A stretch of DNA of 12,181 bases from positions 1-12,181 of the forward strand of contig JAFQHF010000170.1 in the NCBI GenBank assembly GCA_017398105.1, written 5' to 3'. Source of the DNA: Oscillospiraceae bacterium (GTDB lineage: Bacteria > Bacillota_A > Clostridia > Oscillospirales > Oscillospiraceae). This document shows positions 5,748 through 12,181 of this stretch, piece after piece. The notes under the pieces were generated by a model. It saw nothing but the letters and a program-made list of their open reading frames with translations. It made no database searches and was not told the origin of the DNA. Made by a program: the position numbers and the translations under genes. Each line of letters begins with the position of its first letter. Within the stretch, counting starts at the first letter, position 1.

Positions 5748-7400
5748 ATGAATGATCAGCAGAAAGCATATCTGGCCGGTAAGGCCAAGCGTTATATGCC
5801 CGGAAATATGGACAGTGTGGAGGCCCTGGGCGTTCTGGCAGAGCGCATCGGTGCTGTGGTTCCCTCTGTGCAGGTCTGCGCTGCAAGAGCCGAGCGGGAG
5901 GTTTTCCCCCAGGTCCGCAGCAAACGGTTTACCATGCAGGATGCGGTGCGCAAGTGCGGCCGTGACGTGAACGTGGTTCTGGGCATCACCCCCCTGGACA
6001 AGCTGGATCTGAGCAAGGTTCCCACCCAGACCCTTCTGCAGGTCTGGGGCGCAGCGGATTTCTACAGCTCCCGGCTGCCCGGCGACATCACCCAGAATCT
6101 GCGGGCCCTGCAGGAGAAGGCAGGCCAGGAGATCCTGCGCCGGGACCCCATGCCCATGCCCAAGACCATGCCTGTGGTCAATCCCATCCCCGCTGTGAAC
6201 GTGCCCCCCGCTGCCCCCGCCGGCAAGCAGGCAGCCCCCGTGAAGTCCGATCCCATTCCGGATACCGACTTCTCCGACGGCAAGCGCAAGCGCGGCGGTG
6301 CCTGGGGCGGCAAGCTGGGCATCGTGGCGGTGGCCGTGTTCGTGGCCTTCGCCCTGCTGTTCAATGATGTGACCAGAGTGGAAAAGGCCATCGACAAGAT
6401 CGGCGTTGTCACCATGGAGTCCCGTGAGATCATTGAAGAAGTGGAAGACATGTACGAAGACCTGAGCGATACCCGCAAGGGCAAGGTGGGCAACTACGAG
6501 GTGCTGCAGGCAGCCCGGGCTGAGTATAACCGCCTGGTGGCCGCCATCAACAGAGCCATCGCTGCCATCGATGCCATCGGCACCGTGGATCTGGGCAGCG
6601 AGAAGCGGATTCTGACGGCCCGGGAGGCCTATGATGCCCTGGCCAAGGACAATCTGACGGAATATGCCGTCCACAAGCTGCCGGTACTGGAAACTGCCGA
6701 GCAGATCTTTGCTGAGATCGACTCCCAGGATCTGTTCGACACTGCCATGAAGCTGTTCAGCGAGCGCAAGTTTGACCAGGCCCTGCCCAAGTATGAGGAA
6801 TTTGTGCGCAAGTATCCCAACCATCCCCAGTACAAGGTCTGTAAGGAAGGCGCCCGTGACTGCATGATCCAGCTGGTGGAGCAGAAGTTCCAGGAGAACA
6901 AGATCGAAGAGTGCGTCAAGGATACCCAGCAGATCAAGGCCAAGTACGGCGAATCCGAGCCCTACAAGAAGCTGTGGAAGAAGATCGAAGCCCGTCTGGA
7001 GGCAACCCGCCCCGCCACCGGCAATGTCCTGGTGGACAACATCGGCGTCCGTCAGGGTGTCTTTGAGGTTAAGGCCGGCAATAAGGATGCCTGCATCAAG
7101 CTGATCGATCCCGAGGATGAGACCCGCTACAAGATGTTCTATGTCCGGGCCGGCGAGGTTGGCCAGGTCGGCATGCCCGACGGTGATTTCATTGCCCACT
7201 ACGCCACCGGTCAGTACTGGTACGGCGCCGAGACCATGTTCGGTGAGGGCACTCTCCTTACCAAGAGCGATGCTGTGTTCACCTTCGGCACCAGCATCAC
7301 CGAGGGAAATGTGGTCTACTGCAACAAGATCAGCATTACCCTCTACGTGGTTCCCGACGGCAATCTGGAAGTCGAGAGCATCGACAAAGAGGAATTCTAA
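5748..7400 (+). CDS. Single-pass protein with surface-type helical repeats, TPR-like segment and C-terminal beta domain
   Basis: Predicted 550-residue protein. Residues 1-132 look like a helical cytoplasmic domain of no recognised family. A Pro-rich linker (about 133-170) and a basic KRKR patch precede one membrane helix at about 189-205, predicting N-in/C-out. Two tandem modules (about 209-262 and 263-322) match the helical repeat often seen in Gram-positive surface proteins, with an IDxIG motif, an xARxxYDxL-like segment and a NYxxL-like segment. The first copy reads AIDKIG...GNYEVL and the second AIDAIG...AREAYDAL. Residues about 326-417 resemble a TPR or YbgF-like pair (AMKLFSERKFDQALPKYEEF). 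Residues about 425-550 are predicted beta-rich, with WYG and GNLEVE motifs that I recall from clostridial accessory proteins of unknown role. AAAGGAG at 5731-5737 sets the start. It is the best candidate for the extracytoplasmic sensor or partner-binding subunit. Confidence 0.8.
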   Translation: MNDQQKAYLAGKAKRYMPGNMDSVEALGVLAERIGAVVPSVQVCAARAEREVFPQVRSKRFTMQDAVRKCGRDVNVVLGITPLDKLDLSKVPTQTLLQVWGAADFYSSRLPGDITQNLRALQEKAGQEILRRDPMPMPKTMPVVNPIPAVNVPPAAPAGKQAAPVKSDPIPDTDFSDGKRKRGGAWGGKLGIVAVAVFVAFALLFNDVTRVEKAIDKIGVVTMESREIIEEVEDMYEDLSDTRKGKVGNYEVLQAARAEYNRLVAAINRAIAAIDAIGTVDLGSEKRILTAREAYDALAKDNLTEYAVHKLPVLETAEQIFAEIDSQDLFDTAMKLFSERKFDQALPKYEEFVRKYPNHPQYKVCKEGARDCMIQLVEQKFQENKIEECVKDTQQIKAKYGESEPYKKLWKKIEARLEATRPATGNVLVDNIGVRQGVFEVKAGNKDACIKLIDPEDETRYKMFYVRAGEVGQVGMPDGDFIAHYATGQYWYGAETMFGEGTLLTKSDAVFTFGTSITEGNVVYCNKISITLYVVPDGNLEVESIDKEEF

Positions 7401-7424
7401 GCATAGCGGAAAGGCGGTCACACA

Positions 7425-8519
7425 ATGGATAGTTTTGCATTGCTGGGCATTGCCGGTATTGGCATCGGCTTCCTGCTGGCTGCGTTCCTGAAGAAGAAAA
7501 ACGCAAAGCCTGCATCTGAGGAGTCTTCTCCCGCCCAGAAGGTGATGTTCACCCAGATCAGCGCCAGCGTTTCCGAGTCCATTCTGGAAGTCTGCCAGGC
7601 AAACGCGGGCAAACCGGAGATCCTGGAAGCCTATGTGGACAACTGGGTGAAGACCGGTCAGATCCCGCCGGATTACGGCCCCGCACTGCTGGCATATTAC
7701 AAGGATATGACCATCCGCCGGGAGGAGATCAAGTGCCCCGCCTGCGGCCAGACCCAGGATGCCGCAAACAAAACCTGTATAAAATGCGGCGCCTTCCTGG
7801 GAGCCGATGATCAGCTGGCCTGCCCCCAGTGCGGCCGCCGGCAGAACGCGGCCCACGCCGTCTGCGCCGTCTGCGGCGCGGACATGAAGGCGGGAAGACT
7901 GGAGACGGAGGAGATCGACTATTCGGACACGCTGGAAATGAGCTTTGACGATGATGCTCCGGCCTCCCAGAGCTCTGTTCCCGCATCCCGGACGGGGTAT
8001 GCAGACCAGGAACAGCAGCTGCTGCAGAAGGTTTTCGCGGATCTGCAGGTCTTTTCCCGGGATGTGAACCTGCCTGCCGGGTATGGAGAAAAGTATGCAA
8101 AGGGCATGATCTTCCAGGAAGGCGGCTATGCCGACTGCAGCTCCATCGTGGCGGGCATGACGACCACCCACCGGTATCTGATCCTGTCCAACCAGATGCA
8201 GTCCCGGGTCTATTCCCAGAAGTGCATCGGCTGGAAGCACCATGAGGCGGGACGCTACCCCCTGTTCAAGGTGCTGGGCACCCATACCTTCCAGGGAAAG
8301 ACCGGTATCATCCTGCTGCACATTCCGGAAAACGCGGTGCAGACCATGAAGAAGGGGGAAAGCCCCCAGGAAAAGGCCCTGCTGGCAGAAGCGGTGCGGT
8401 ATTTCGAAGCCGCCTGCGCCAAGCCTCCCGTTCCGGAGGTCAATGACCCGGAATGGCTGGAATTCTGCCAGGAACCCATCGGCCTGGATCTGGACGGCCG
8501 GTTCCTGAAGGTTTTGTAA
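7425..8519 (+). CDS. Membrane-anchored double zinc-ribbon protein, function unknown
   Basis: Predicted 364-residue protein, last in the operon. Residues 5-22 form an N-terminal membrane anchor followed by KKK, so the body should be cytoplasmic. Two zinc ribbons lie at 104-121 (C104, C107, C118, C121) and 133-150 (C133, C136, C147, C150), each a CPxCG...CxxCG type. An acidic Ser-rich linker (about 158-190) leads to a C-terminal domain (about 195-364) of mixed alpha/beta character that I do not recognise. The start has GGAAAGG at 7408-7414. Zinc ribbons of this style are commonly protein-interaction elements in membrane-linked signalling proteins of Firmicutes, so an adaptor role is plausible; nothing indicates an enzyme. 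The gene is followed 16 bases later by the operon terminator. Confidence 0.78.
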   Translation: MDSFALLGIAGIGIGFLLAAFLKKKNAKPASEESSPAQKVMFTQISASVSESILEVCQANAGKPEILEAYVDNWVKTGQIPPDYGPALLAYYKDMTIRREEIKCPACGQTQDAANKTCIKCGAFLGADDQLACPQCGRRQNAAHAVCAVCGADMKAGRLETEEIDYSDTLEMSFDDDAPASQSSVPASRTGYADQEQQLLQKVFADLQVFSRDVNLPAGYGEKYAKGMIFQEGGYADCSSIVAGMTTTHRYLILSNQMQSRVYSQKCIGWKHHEAGRYPLFKVLGTHTFQGKTGIILLHIPENAVQTMKKGESPQEKALLAEAVRYFEAACAKPPVPEVNDPEWLEFCQEPIGLDLDGRFLKVL

Positions 8520-8535
8520 CAGCCAAATATTGAAC

Positions 8536-8565
8536 AAAGGCGCGCTGAAAACCAGCGCGCCTTTT
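8536..8565 (+). terminator. Rho-independent terminator of the seven-gene operon
   Basis: A perfect 12-bp stem (8536-8547 with 8553-8564) rich in GC, with loop AAAAC, ends in a TTTT run. It sits 16 bases after the stop codon of the zinc-ribbon gene. The A-tract on the left arm could let it work in the other direction too, which would suit the convergent regulator gene. Confidence 0.88.
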
Positions 8566-8590
8566 CTGTGTGCTAAAAAAGCATTCGCAG

Positions 8591-8768
8591 TAGGTCGTAA
8601 CACATAAAACTTATGTTTTGTCATCCCGACCAAGCGAAGCGTGTGGAGGGATCTTCGCACCGATTTGACCGGATAGGTTATCCCGATGCGTAGATTCTTC
8701 GACTCGCTGTCGCTCGCTCAGAATGACATCCTATTATCGGAACATATACTTTTAACTGTTACAACTTA
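8591..8768. repeat. 178-bp long imperfect palindrome (MITE-like dispersed repeat)
   Basis: The whole stretch folds back on itself. The outer arms (8591-8620 against 8738-8768) match over about 30 bases, with a shared GTAACA core and TAAAA block. The inner arms run from TGTCAT (8619-8624) to ATGACA (8723-8728) and keep pairing, imperfectly, to a 5-bp apex (8671-8675 with 8679-8683). The inner TGTCATCCCGA...CTCAGAATGACA sequence resembles a dispersed palindrome I know from many gut Firmicutes genomes. No transposase is encoded, so any mobility would need a helper. It lies between convergent genes, where a long RNA hairpin could also block read-through from both sides. Confidence 0.72.
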
Positions 8769-8845
8769 GTAGGGGCCGGCGTCCCCGACAGCTCGCTGAA
8801 AATGCTGCGAAATACCGCCGGGGCGTCCGGGAGGCCGCCCCCTAC
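8769..8845. repeat. 77-bp GC-rich palindromic repeat
   Basis: The ends are imperfect inverted repeats: GTAGGGGCCGGCGTCCCCGAC on the left (8769-8789) and the complement of GTAGGGGGCGGCCTCCCGGAC on the right (8825-8845). It begins at the base where the preceding palindrome ends, and stops 22 bases before the stop codon of the minus-strand regulator gene. Repeats of this GTAGGGGC type are frequent between genes in gut Clostridia. It may act as a processing or termination structure for the regulator transcript. Confidence 0.6.
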
Positions 8846-8867
8846 GATTGGAATTGCCGGTGTGCCG

Positions 8868-10415
8868 TTACTCGGTTCCGGCGGTTTTTCGGTTTTCTTT
8901 TTCCAGAATCCACAGCGACAGCATCAGGTACAGCCGCAGCTGGGGGTCGTCCAGATTCATGGGGGTCAGCTCCCGGATCTTTTTCAGCCGGTACAGCAGG
9001 GTCGTCCGGTGGATGATCAGGGCCTGGGCGGTTTTCGGGATGTCCCGCTCCAGAGTAAGATAGGTCTGAAGGGTCTCAAAATACTGGGTTCCCTTTTCCC
9101 GGTCGTGGCGGATCAGCAGCTGCAGCTCCGGGCAGACCAGATGGCTGCGGGTCATGGGTGCGGGCAGGTTTTCGAACACGTAATCCAGGGCGCACTGGGA
9201 AAAATGGATGAGCCATTTTTCACTGCGCAGGGTGAAGGCCTGCTCCAGAGCCACACCGGCCTGAACATAGGCCAGCTGCAGCTCCCGGATGCCGCTGACC
9301 GGGGAGGAGATCCCGGCGTACAGGCAGTAGTCCCGGCACAATGGCGCCAGCTGCTGATGAACCTGGGCATGAACGGTCTGGCTTTGATCCAGCTGCAGGA
9401 TCATGCACTGCTCATGGCCGGTGAACATGATATAGCTGCCGGGAAAGGCCTGAAACAGGTCGCTGTGGAGGATGTGCGTCATCATGGTGGTCATATTGGG
9501 CTGCTGGCTTTTCAGACGGATGCACAGATAGCTGCTGTTCTTCCGCCAGTTCAGCATGTTCATCAGATGGGCAAGGTCGGAGGCATCCGTGGAGCGGCCC
9601 TCCAGCAGGGAAAAGACGATGTCATCCATGCTCTGATACTGCCGGTGCTCACCCAGCTGCTTGCGCTGCAGCAGGAAGATGGCCCGCTGGGTCAGCACCT
9701 CCGCCAGAAGGAAGTCCGCCTTCCGGAAGGACCGGCCATGGCGCAGCACCAGCAGCCGTCCCCGGTAGACCGTACCGTCCCACAGATTGACGTACAGCGA
9801 ATCCTGATTCCCTCCCGGGGAATGCCAGATCTGGGCGTTGGGATGGGAATAGGTTTCCAGATAATCACTGTCGTACTTGAAATCATCCAGGATCACGCTG
9901 GGCACGAAGCCCACTGTGGAGGAGGCCAGATATTCCGGCGCCATCAGCTCCCGGGCCTGACCGGACATGCCGATCATAATGAACCAGTCATCATGGATGC
10001 ACACGGGGTTTTCCAGAAGCTGAGCGCCCAGCTCGCACAGCTCCTGCAGGCTTGCGTTGCGGTAGGTCAGCTGGTCGATGAGGCTTTCCCGGTGCTGATA
10101 CCGGGAAAACAGCTCCATCAGCTCATCCAGGAGCCCCTCCGGTGTCAGTCCGGGGCAAATCAGATGGCTGGCCTCTCCCGCTACCGGCTCCGTGGAGACA
10201 TAGGCGTACCGGTTTACGGGAAAGCGGTCTTCTCCGGGCCGCAGGGCGTAAAGAATGTCCGCAGACAGCTCCTGCCTGCCGGTGAACAGCCGCACGCCCC
10301 GGTAGGCCCAGTTTTCCGCAGAAATGCTCACGGTGCATTCCAGACCGGACAGCGTAAGCTCCTCCTGAATGATCTCCAGGGTGGGAAACAGCTGCAGAAT
10401 GTGGGTCATATCCAT
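8868..10415 (-). CDS. PucR/CdaR-family transcriptional regulator
   Basis: Predicted 515-residue cytoplasmic DNA-binding regulator. The last 70 residues (about 445-505) match the C-terminal helix-turn-helix of the PucR family: a LERDIPKTAQAL helix, then IHRTTLLYRLKKI as recognition helix, then a DDPQLRLYLMLSL tail. The central part resembles the GGDEF-like domain usual in this family, and the N-terminal half is a probable effector-sensing region that I cannot assign. ATG at 10415 is preferred because GGTGAG (10423-10428, complement) lies 7 bases upstream. A GTG at 10427 would add four residues. It is divergent from the UroD/methyltransferase pair and shares its control region, so it most likely regulates that operon, as PucR-type proteins often activate adjacent catabolic genes in response to substrate. 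Family confidence is high; the target is inferred. Confidence 0.88.
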   Translation of the reverse strand: MDMTHILQLFPTLEIIQEELTLSGLECTVSISAENWAYRGVRLFTGRQELSADILYALRPGEDRFPVNRYAYVSTEPVAGEASHLICPGLTPEGLLDELMELFSRYQHRESLIDQLTYRNASLQELCELGAQLLENPVCIHDDWFIMIGMSGQARELMAPEYLASSTVGFVPSVILDDFKYDSDYLETYSHPNAQIWHSPGGNQDSLYVNLWDGTVYRGRLLVLRHGRSFRKADFLLAEVLTQRAIFLLQRKQLGEHRQYQSMDDIVFSLLEGRSTDASDLAHLMNMLNWRKNSSYLCIRLKSQQPNMTTMMTHILHSDLFQAFPGSYIMFTGHEQCMILQLDQSQTVHAQVHQQLAPLCRDYCLYAGISSPVSGIRELQLAYVQAGVALEQAFTLRSEKWLIHFSQCALDYVFENLPAPMTRSHLVCPELQLLIRHDREKGTQYFETLQTYLTLERDIPKTAQALIIHRTTLLYRLKKIRELTPMNLDDPQLRLYLMLSLWILEKENRKTAGTE

Positions 10416-10450
10416 AAATTGTCTCACCAGCTTTACAAATTACTGATTTC

Positions 10451-10479
10451 ATTTTATCCGCATTTTTGCGGAATGTAAA
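10451..10479 (-). promoter_or_regulatory. Promoter of the PucR-family gene
   Basis: On the minus strand TTTACA (10474-10479) is followed by a 17-base spacer and TAAAAT (10451-10456). Transcription would start about 30 bases before the ATG. The spacer contains a full copy of the recurrent ATTCCGCAAAAA motif, which suggests autoregulation. Confidence 0.6.
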
Positions 10480-10616
10480 GAACGAAAATGCGAAAACTGT
10501 GGAAAATGATCGGAATGCTTTTGCACGAATTGACAAAAGAAATAGAAAATGCTAGGATTCAAATAGATGTGTTGCACAAAAATTCCGTGAAACGGCAAAA
10601 CACGTTTTTGCGGAAT
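10463..10616. promoter_or_regulatory. Cluster of TTTTTGCGGAAT-like sites, candidate regulator operators
   Basis: TTTTTGCGGAAT occurs exactly at 10463-10474 and 10605-10616. A variant TTTTGCACGAAT lies at 10519-10530, and an inverted variant ATTCCGTGAAA at 10582-10592. The first sits inside the regulator promoter, the third abuts the -35 box of the methyltransferase promoter, and the last two form an inverted pair downstream of the predicted start. This layout fits binding by the adjacent PucR-family protein, but no protein-site link can be proven from sequence. Confidence 0.5.
10530..10558 (+). promoter_or_regulatory. Promoter of the UroD/methyltransferase operon
   Basis: A perfect TTGACA (10530-10535), a 17-base spacer and TAGGAT (10553-10558) preceded by TG at 10550-10551 form an extended -10 promoter. 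Start of transcription is expected near 10565, giving a leader of about 97 bases that can form the hairpin 10582-10616 (6+5 bp with an internal loop). Confidence 0.68.
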
Positions 10617-10661
10617 CCAAACGTGGAATCACAAGAAATTTAATCACTGGAGGAAGAAACT

Positions 10662-11702
10662 ATGCTGACTGCAAAAGAAAATATGCGCGAAGTCGTTCGC
10701 GGCGGCAACCCCGACCGACTGGTCAACCAGTATGAGGCAATTTCCCTGCTGTTCCATCCTTTTATGCTGTCCTCCCCCCTGCTGAAGCCGGGCGATGAGA
10801 ACGTTGTCAACGCATGGGGCGTTACCAACTCCTTCCCCGCAAATGTTCCCGGTGCATTCCCCGTCCACACCCCCGATAAAATCGTCCTGAAGGACATTGA
10901 AAACTGGCGCGACTACGTCAAGGCTCCCTCTCTGGAGTTCCCCGAAGAGCTGTGGAATATCTGCAAGGGTATGTACGCTGCCGTTGACGGCGAAAAGGCC
11001 TACAAGGCTTGCTTCGTGGCTCCCGGCCTGTTCGAGCAGTGCCACCACCTGATGAGCATCGAAGAGGCTCTGATGGCTTACTATGAGTACCCCGATGAGA
11101 TGCACGAGCTGATCGACTACCTGACCGAATGGGAGCTGGAGCTGGCAAAGGGCATCTGCGAGAATCTGCATCCCGACATGATCTTCCATCATGACGACTG
11201 GGGCAGCGAGCGCAATTCCTTCATTTCCCCCGCCATGTTCGAAGAGTTCTTCCTGGAACCCTACAAGAAGATCTACGGCTACTACAAGTCCCACGGTGTC
11301 GAGTTCATCGTCCACCACTCCGACTCCTACTGCGCCAACCTGATCCCCACCATGATCGAGATGGGCATCGACGTCTGGCAGGGCTGCATGACCTCCAACG
11401 ACGTTCCCGCTCTGATCAAGGAGTACGGCGGCAAGATGACCTTCATGGGCGACATCGACAACAAGGCTGTTGACTTCGAAGGCTGGACCCAGGAAGACTG
11501 CACCAAGGCCGCTCTGGATGCCATCAAGCGCTGCGGCGACAAGTACTTTATCCCCTGCATCACCCAGGGAGGTCCCGGTTCCCTGTATGCCGGCACTTAT
11601 CAGGGCCTGTGGGATGCCATCGACAAGTACAACTGCGAGACCTACGGTCACAAGCAGGAGGACATCGAAGCAAATCGTCTGCCCATTAGCATCATGTTCT
11701 AA
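10662..11702 (+). CDS. Uroporphyrinogen decarboxylase-family (corrinoid) methyltransferase
   Basis: Predicted 346-residue soluble protein, the usual length for the UroD-like superfamily that includes MtaA/MtbA-type methyltransferases. Visible motifs are VVNAWGVT at 48-55, FHHDDWGSE at 175-183, HHSDSYC at 218-224, the WQGC segment ending at C242, FMGDID at 261-266, and CITQGGPGS at 299-307. His and Cys residues in the latter blocks (H218/H219, C224, C299) are candidate zinc ligands, as this group uses zinc to activate a thiol or methyl donor. The company of a methyl-THF methyltransferase gene 30 bases downstream argues for a role in transferring a methyl group to or from a corrinoid protein and against haem synthesis. 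The substrate (for example a methoxylated or N-methylated compound) cannot be read from sequence. TGGAGG at 10648-10653 is a strong ribosome site. Codon use is highly biased to C-ending codons, suggesting good expression. Confidence 0.85.
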   Translation: MLTAKENMREVVRGGNPDRLVNQYEAISLLFHPFMLSSPLLKPGDENVVNAWGVTNSFPANVPGAFPVHTPDKIVLKDIENWRDYVKAPSLEFPEELWNICKGMYAAVDGEKAYKACFVAPGLFEQCHHLMSIEEALMAYYEYPDEMHELIDYLTEWELELAKGICENLHPDMIFHHDDWGSERNSFISPAMFEEFFLEPYKKIYGYYKSHGVEFIVHHSDSYCANLIPTMIEMGIDVWQGCMTSNDVPALIKEYGGKMTFMGDIDNKAVDFEGWTQEDCTKAALDAIKRCGDKYFIPCITQGGPGSLYAGTYQGLWDAIDKYNCETYGHKQEDIEANRLPISIMF

Positions 11703-11732
11703 GAAACCCACATTAAGGAGGAATCCTTTCAC

Positions 11733-12181
11733 ATGATTATTATCGGCGAAAAAATCAACGGCTCCATTCCTGCCGTTGCCAAGGCCATTGCTGAGCAGGA
11801 CGCTGCCTTTATCAAGGCCCGTGCCATCGCCCAGGAAGAGGCCGGTGCCACCTTCATCGACTGCTGCGCTTCCGTTCCCGAAGAGGTGGAAGTGGAGACC
11901 CTGAAGTGGATGATCGACTGCATCCAGGAGGTTTCTGATCTGCCCATCGCTGTGGACAGCCCCTCCGCTGACGTTCTTGCAGAAGCCTACAAGTTCTGCA
12001 AGCGCCCCGGCCTGATCAACTCCGTCTCCGGCGAGGGTGGCAAGATCGACAAGATCTTCCCCATCCTGGCAGAAAACAAGGGCTGGCAGGTCATCGCCCT
12101 GCTGTCTGACGACACCGGCATTCCCAAGAATGCTGCCGACCGGCTGAAGGTCTTCGACAAGATCATGGCCAAGGCCAAGGA
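11733..12181 (+). CDS. Methyltetrahydrofolate:corrinoid methyltransferase (MeTr/AcsE-like), 3' end missing
   Basis: The first 149 codons are present; the gene runs off the window. Full-length family members have roughly 260-270 residues. The product is a pterin-binding TIM-barrel protein related to dihydropteroate synthase. It shows IGEKING at 4-10, AVDSPS at 73-78 with D75, INSVSGE at 95-101 with N96, and ALLSDDTGIP at 122-131. D75 and N96 fall at the positions I recall as pterin-contacting residues of the Moorella enzyme, which supports true methyl-THF chemistry. It would exchange a methyl group between tetrahydrofolate and a corrinoid protein in the cytoplasm. AAGGAGG at 11715-11721 sets the start. 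It is probably co-transcribed with the UroD-family gene, and a corrinoid-binding protein is expected just downstream. Confidence 0.87.
   Translation, partial: MIIIGEKINGSIPAVAKAIAEQDAAFIKARAIAQEEAGATFIDCCASVPEEVEVETLKWMIDCIQEVSDLPIAVDSPSADVLAEAYKFCKRPGLINSVSGEGGKIDKIFPILAENKGWQVIALLSDDTGIPKNAADRLKVFDKIMAKAK

Noticed and set aside
1..8519. Type VII or type VI secretion locus, because of the kinase, FHA and PP2C genes
   Set aside because: No EssC/FtsK-like ATPase, WXG100 protein, EsaA/EssB-type protein or Tss component is encoded in the window.
4347..8660. A 1437-codon open frame on the minus strand across three operon genes
   Set aside because: It exists because the PP2C, sensor and zinc-ribbon genes are in the same phase with C/G-ending codons. 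It has no recognisable domain, runs through a terminator, and opposes well-supported genes.
8591..8845. CRISPR array or full insertion sequence in the convergent intergenic region
   Set aside because: There are no regularly spaced direct repeats and no transposase; the structure is two palindromes.
8802..10478. A 558-codon plus-strand open frame opposite the PucR-family gene
   Set aside because: It lies antisense to a clear PucR helix-turn-helix protein, crosses a palindromic repeat, and has no ribosome site or domain.
10566..10661. Possible cobalamin riboswitch ahead of the corrinoid-linked methyltransferase gene
   Set aside because: The leader is only about 97 bases, too short for the fold, and no B12-box-like sequence is visible. 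The hairpin there is explained by inverted copies of the candidate operator motif.
11733..12181. Dihydropteroate synthase (folate synthesis) for the truncated last gene
   Set aside because: The fold is shared, but the IGEKING start, D75/N96 placement and the UroD-family neighbour fit the methyl-THF methyltransferase family better.

Overview
The window reads as chromosomal DNA from an anaerobic, low-to-medium GC Gram-positive bacterium. It is most likely a gut-type member of Clostridia (Oscillospiraceae-like). The reasons are strong AGGAGG-type Shine-Dalgarno sites, G/C-ending codons, a Gram-positive surface-repeat module, a PucR/UroD/methyl-THF methyltransferase block typical of anaerobes, and a dispersed TGTCAT...ATGACA palindrome of a type common in gut Firmicutes. 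The genus cannot be fixed from sequence alone.

Region 1 (1-317) is a non-coding leader with three consecutive hairpin-forming palindromes, a near-consensus extended -10 promoter (188-216) and a hairpin at the predicted mRNA 5' end. Region 2 (318-8519) is a tight run of seven plus-strand genes, probably one operon, closed by a strong rho-independent terminator (8536-8565). In order they encode: a PrsW-type intramembrane protease fused to an FHA domain; a Ser/Thr kinase with a C-terminal FHA domain; a zinc-knuckle/FHA adaptor with repeated Thr-Val motifs; a small single-pass membrane protein; a membrane-anchored PP2C phosphatase; a single-pass protein with surface-type helical repeats, a TPR-like segment and a C-terminal beta domain; and a membrane-anchored double zinc-ribbon protein. 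Together they hold a writer (kinase), readers (three FHA domains), an eraser (PP2C), an extracytoplasmic sensor candidate and a membrane protease as possible output. No secretion ATPase, WXG100 protein, sigma factor or anti-sigma factor is present. I consider this cluster the main candidate for an undescribed system.

Region 3 (8520-8867) lies between convergent genes. It holds the terminator, a 178-bp long imperfect palindrome resembling a MITE, and directly abutting it a 77-bp GC-rich palindrome.

Region 4 (8868-12181) holds a minus-strand PucR-family regulator, a divergent promoter region with several copies of a TTTTTGCGGAAT-like motif, and a plus-strand pair: a UroD-family methyltransferase and the start of a methyltetrahydrofolate:corrinoid methyltransferase that runs off the window. 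This looks like a substrate-regulated corrinoid-dependent demethylation operon whose corrinoid protein would lie beyond the right edge. It has no evident link to the phospho-signalling cluster.
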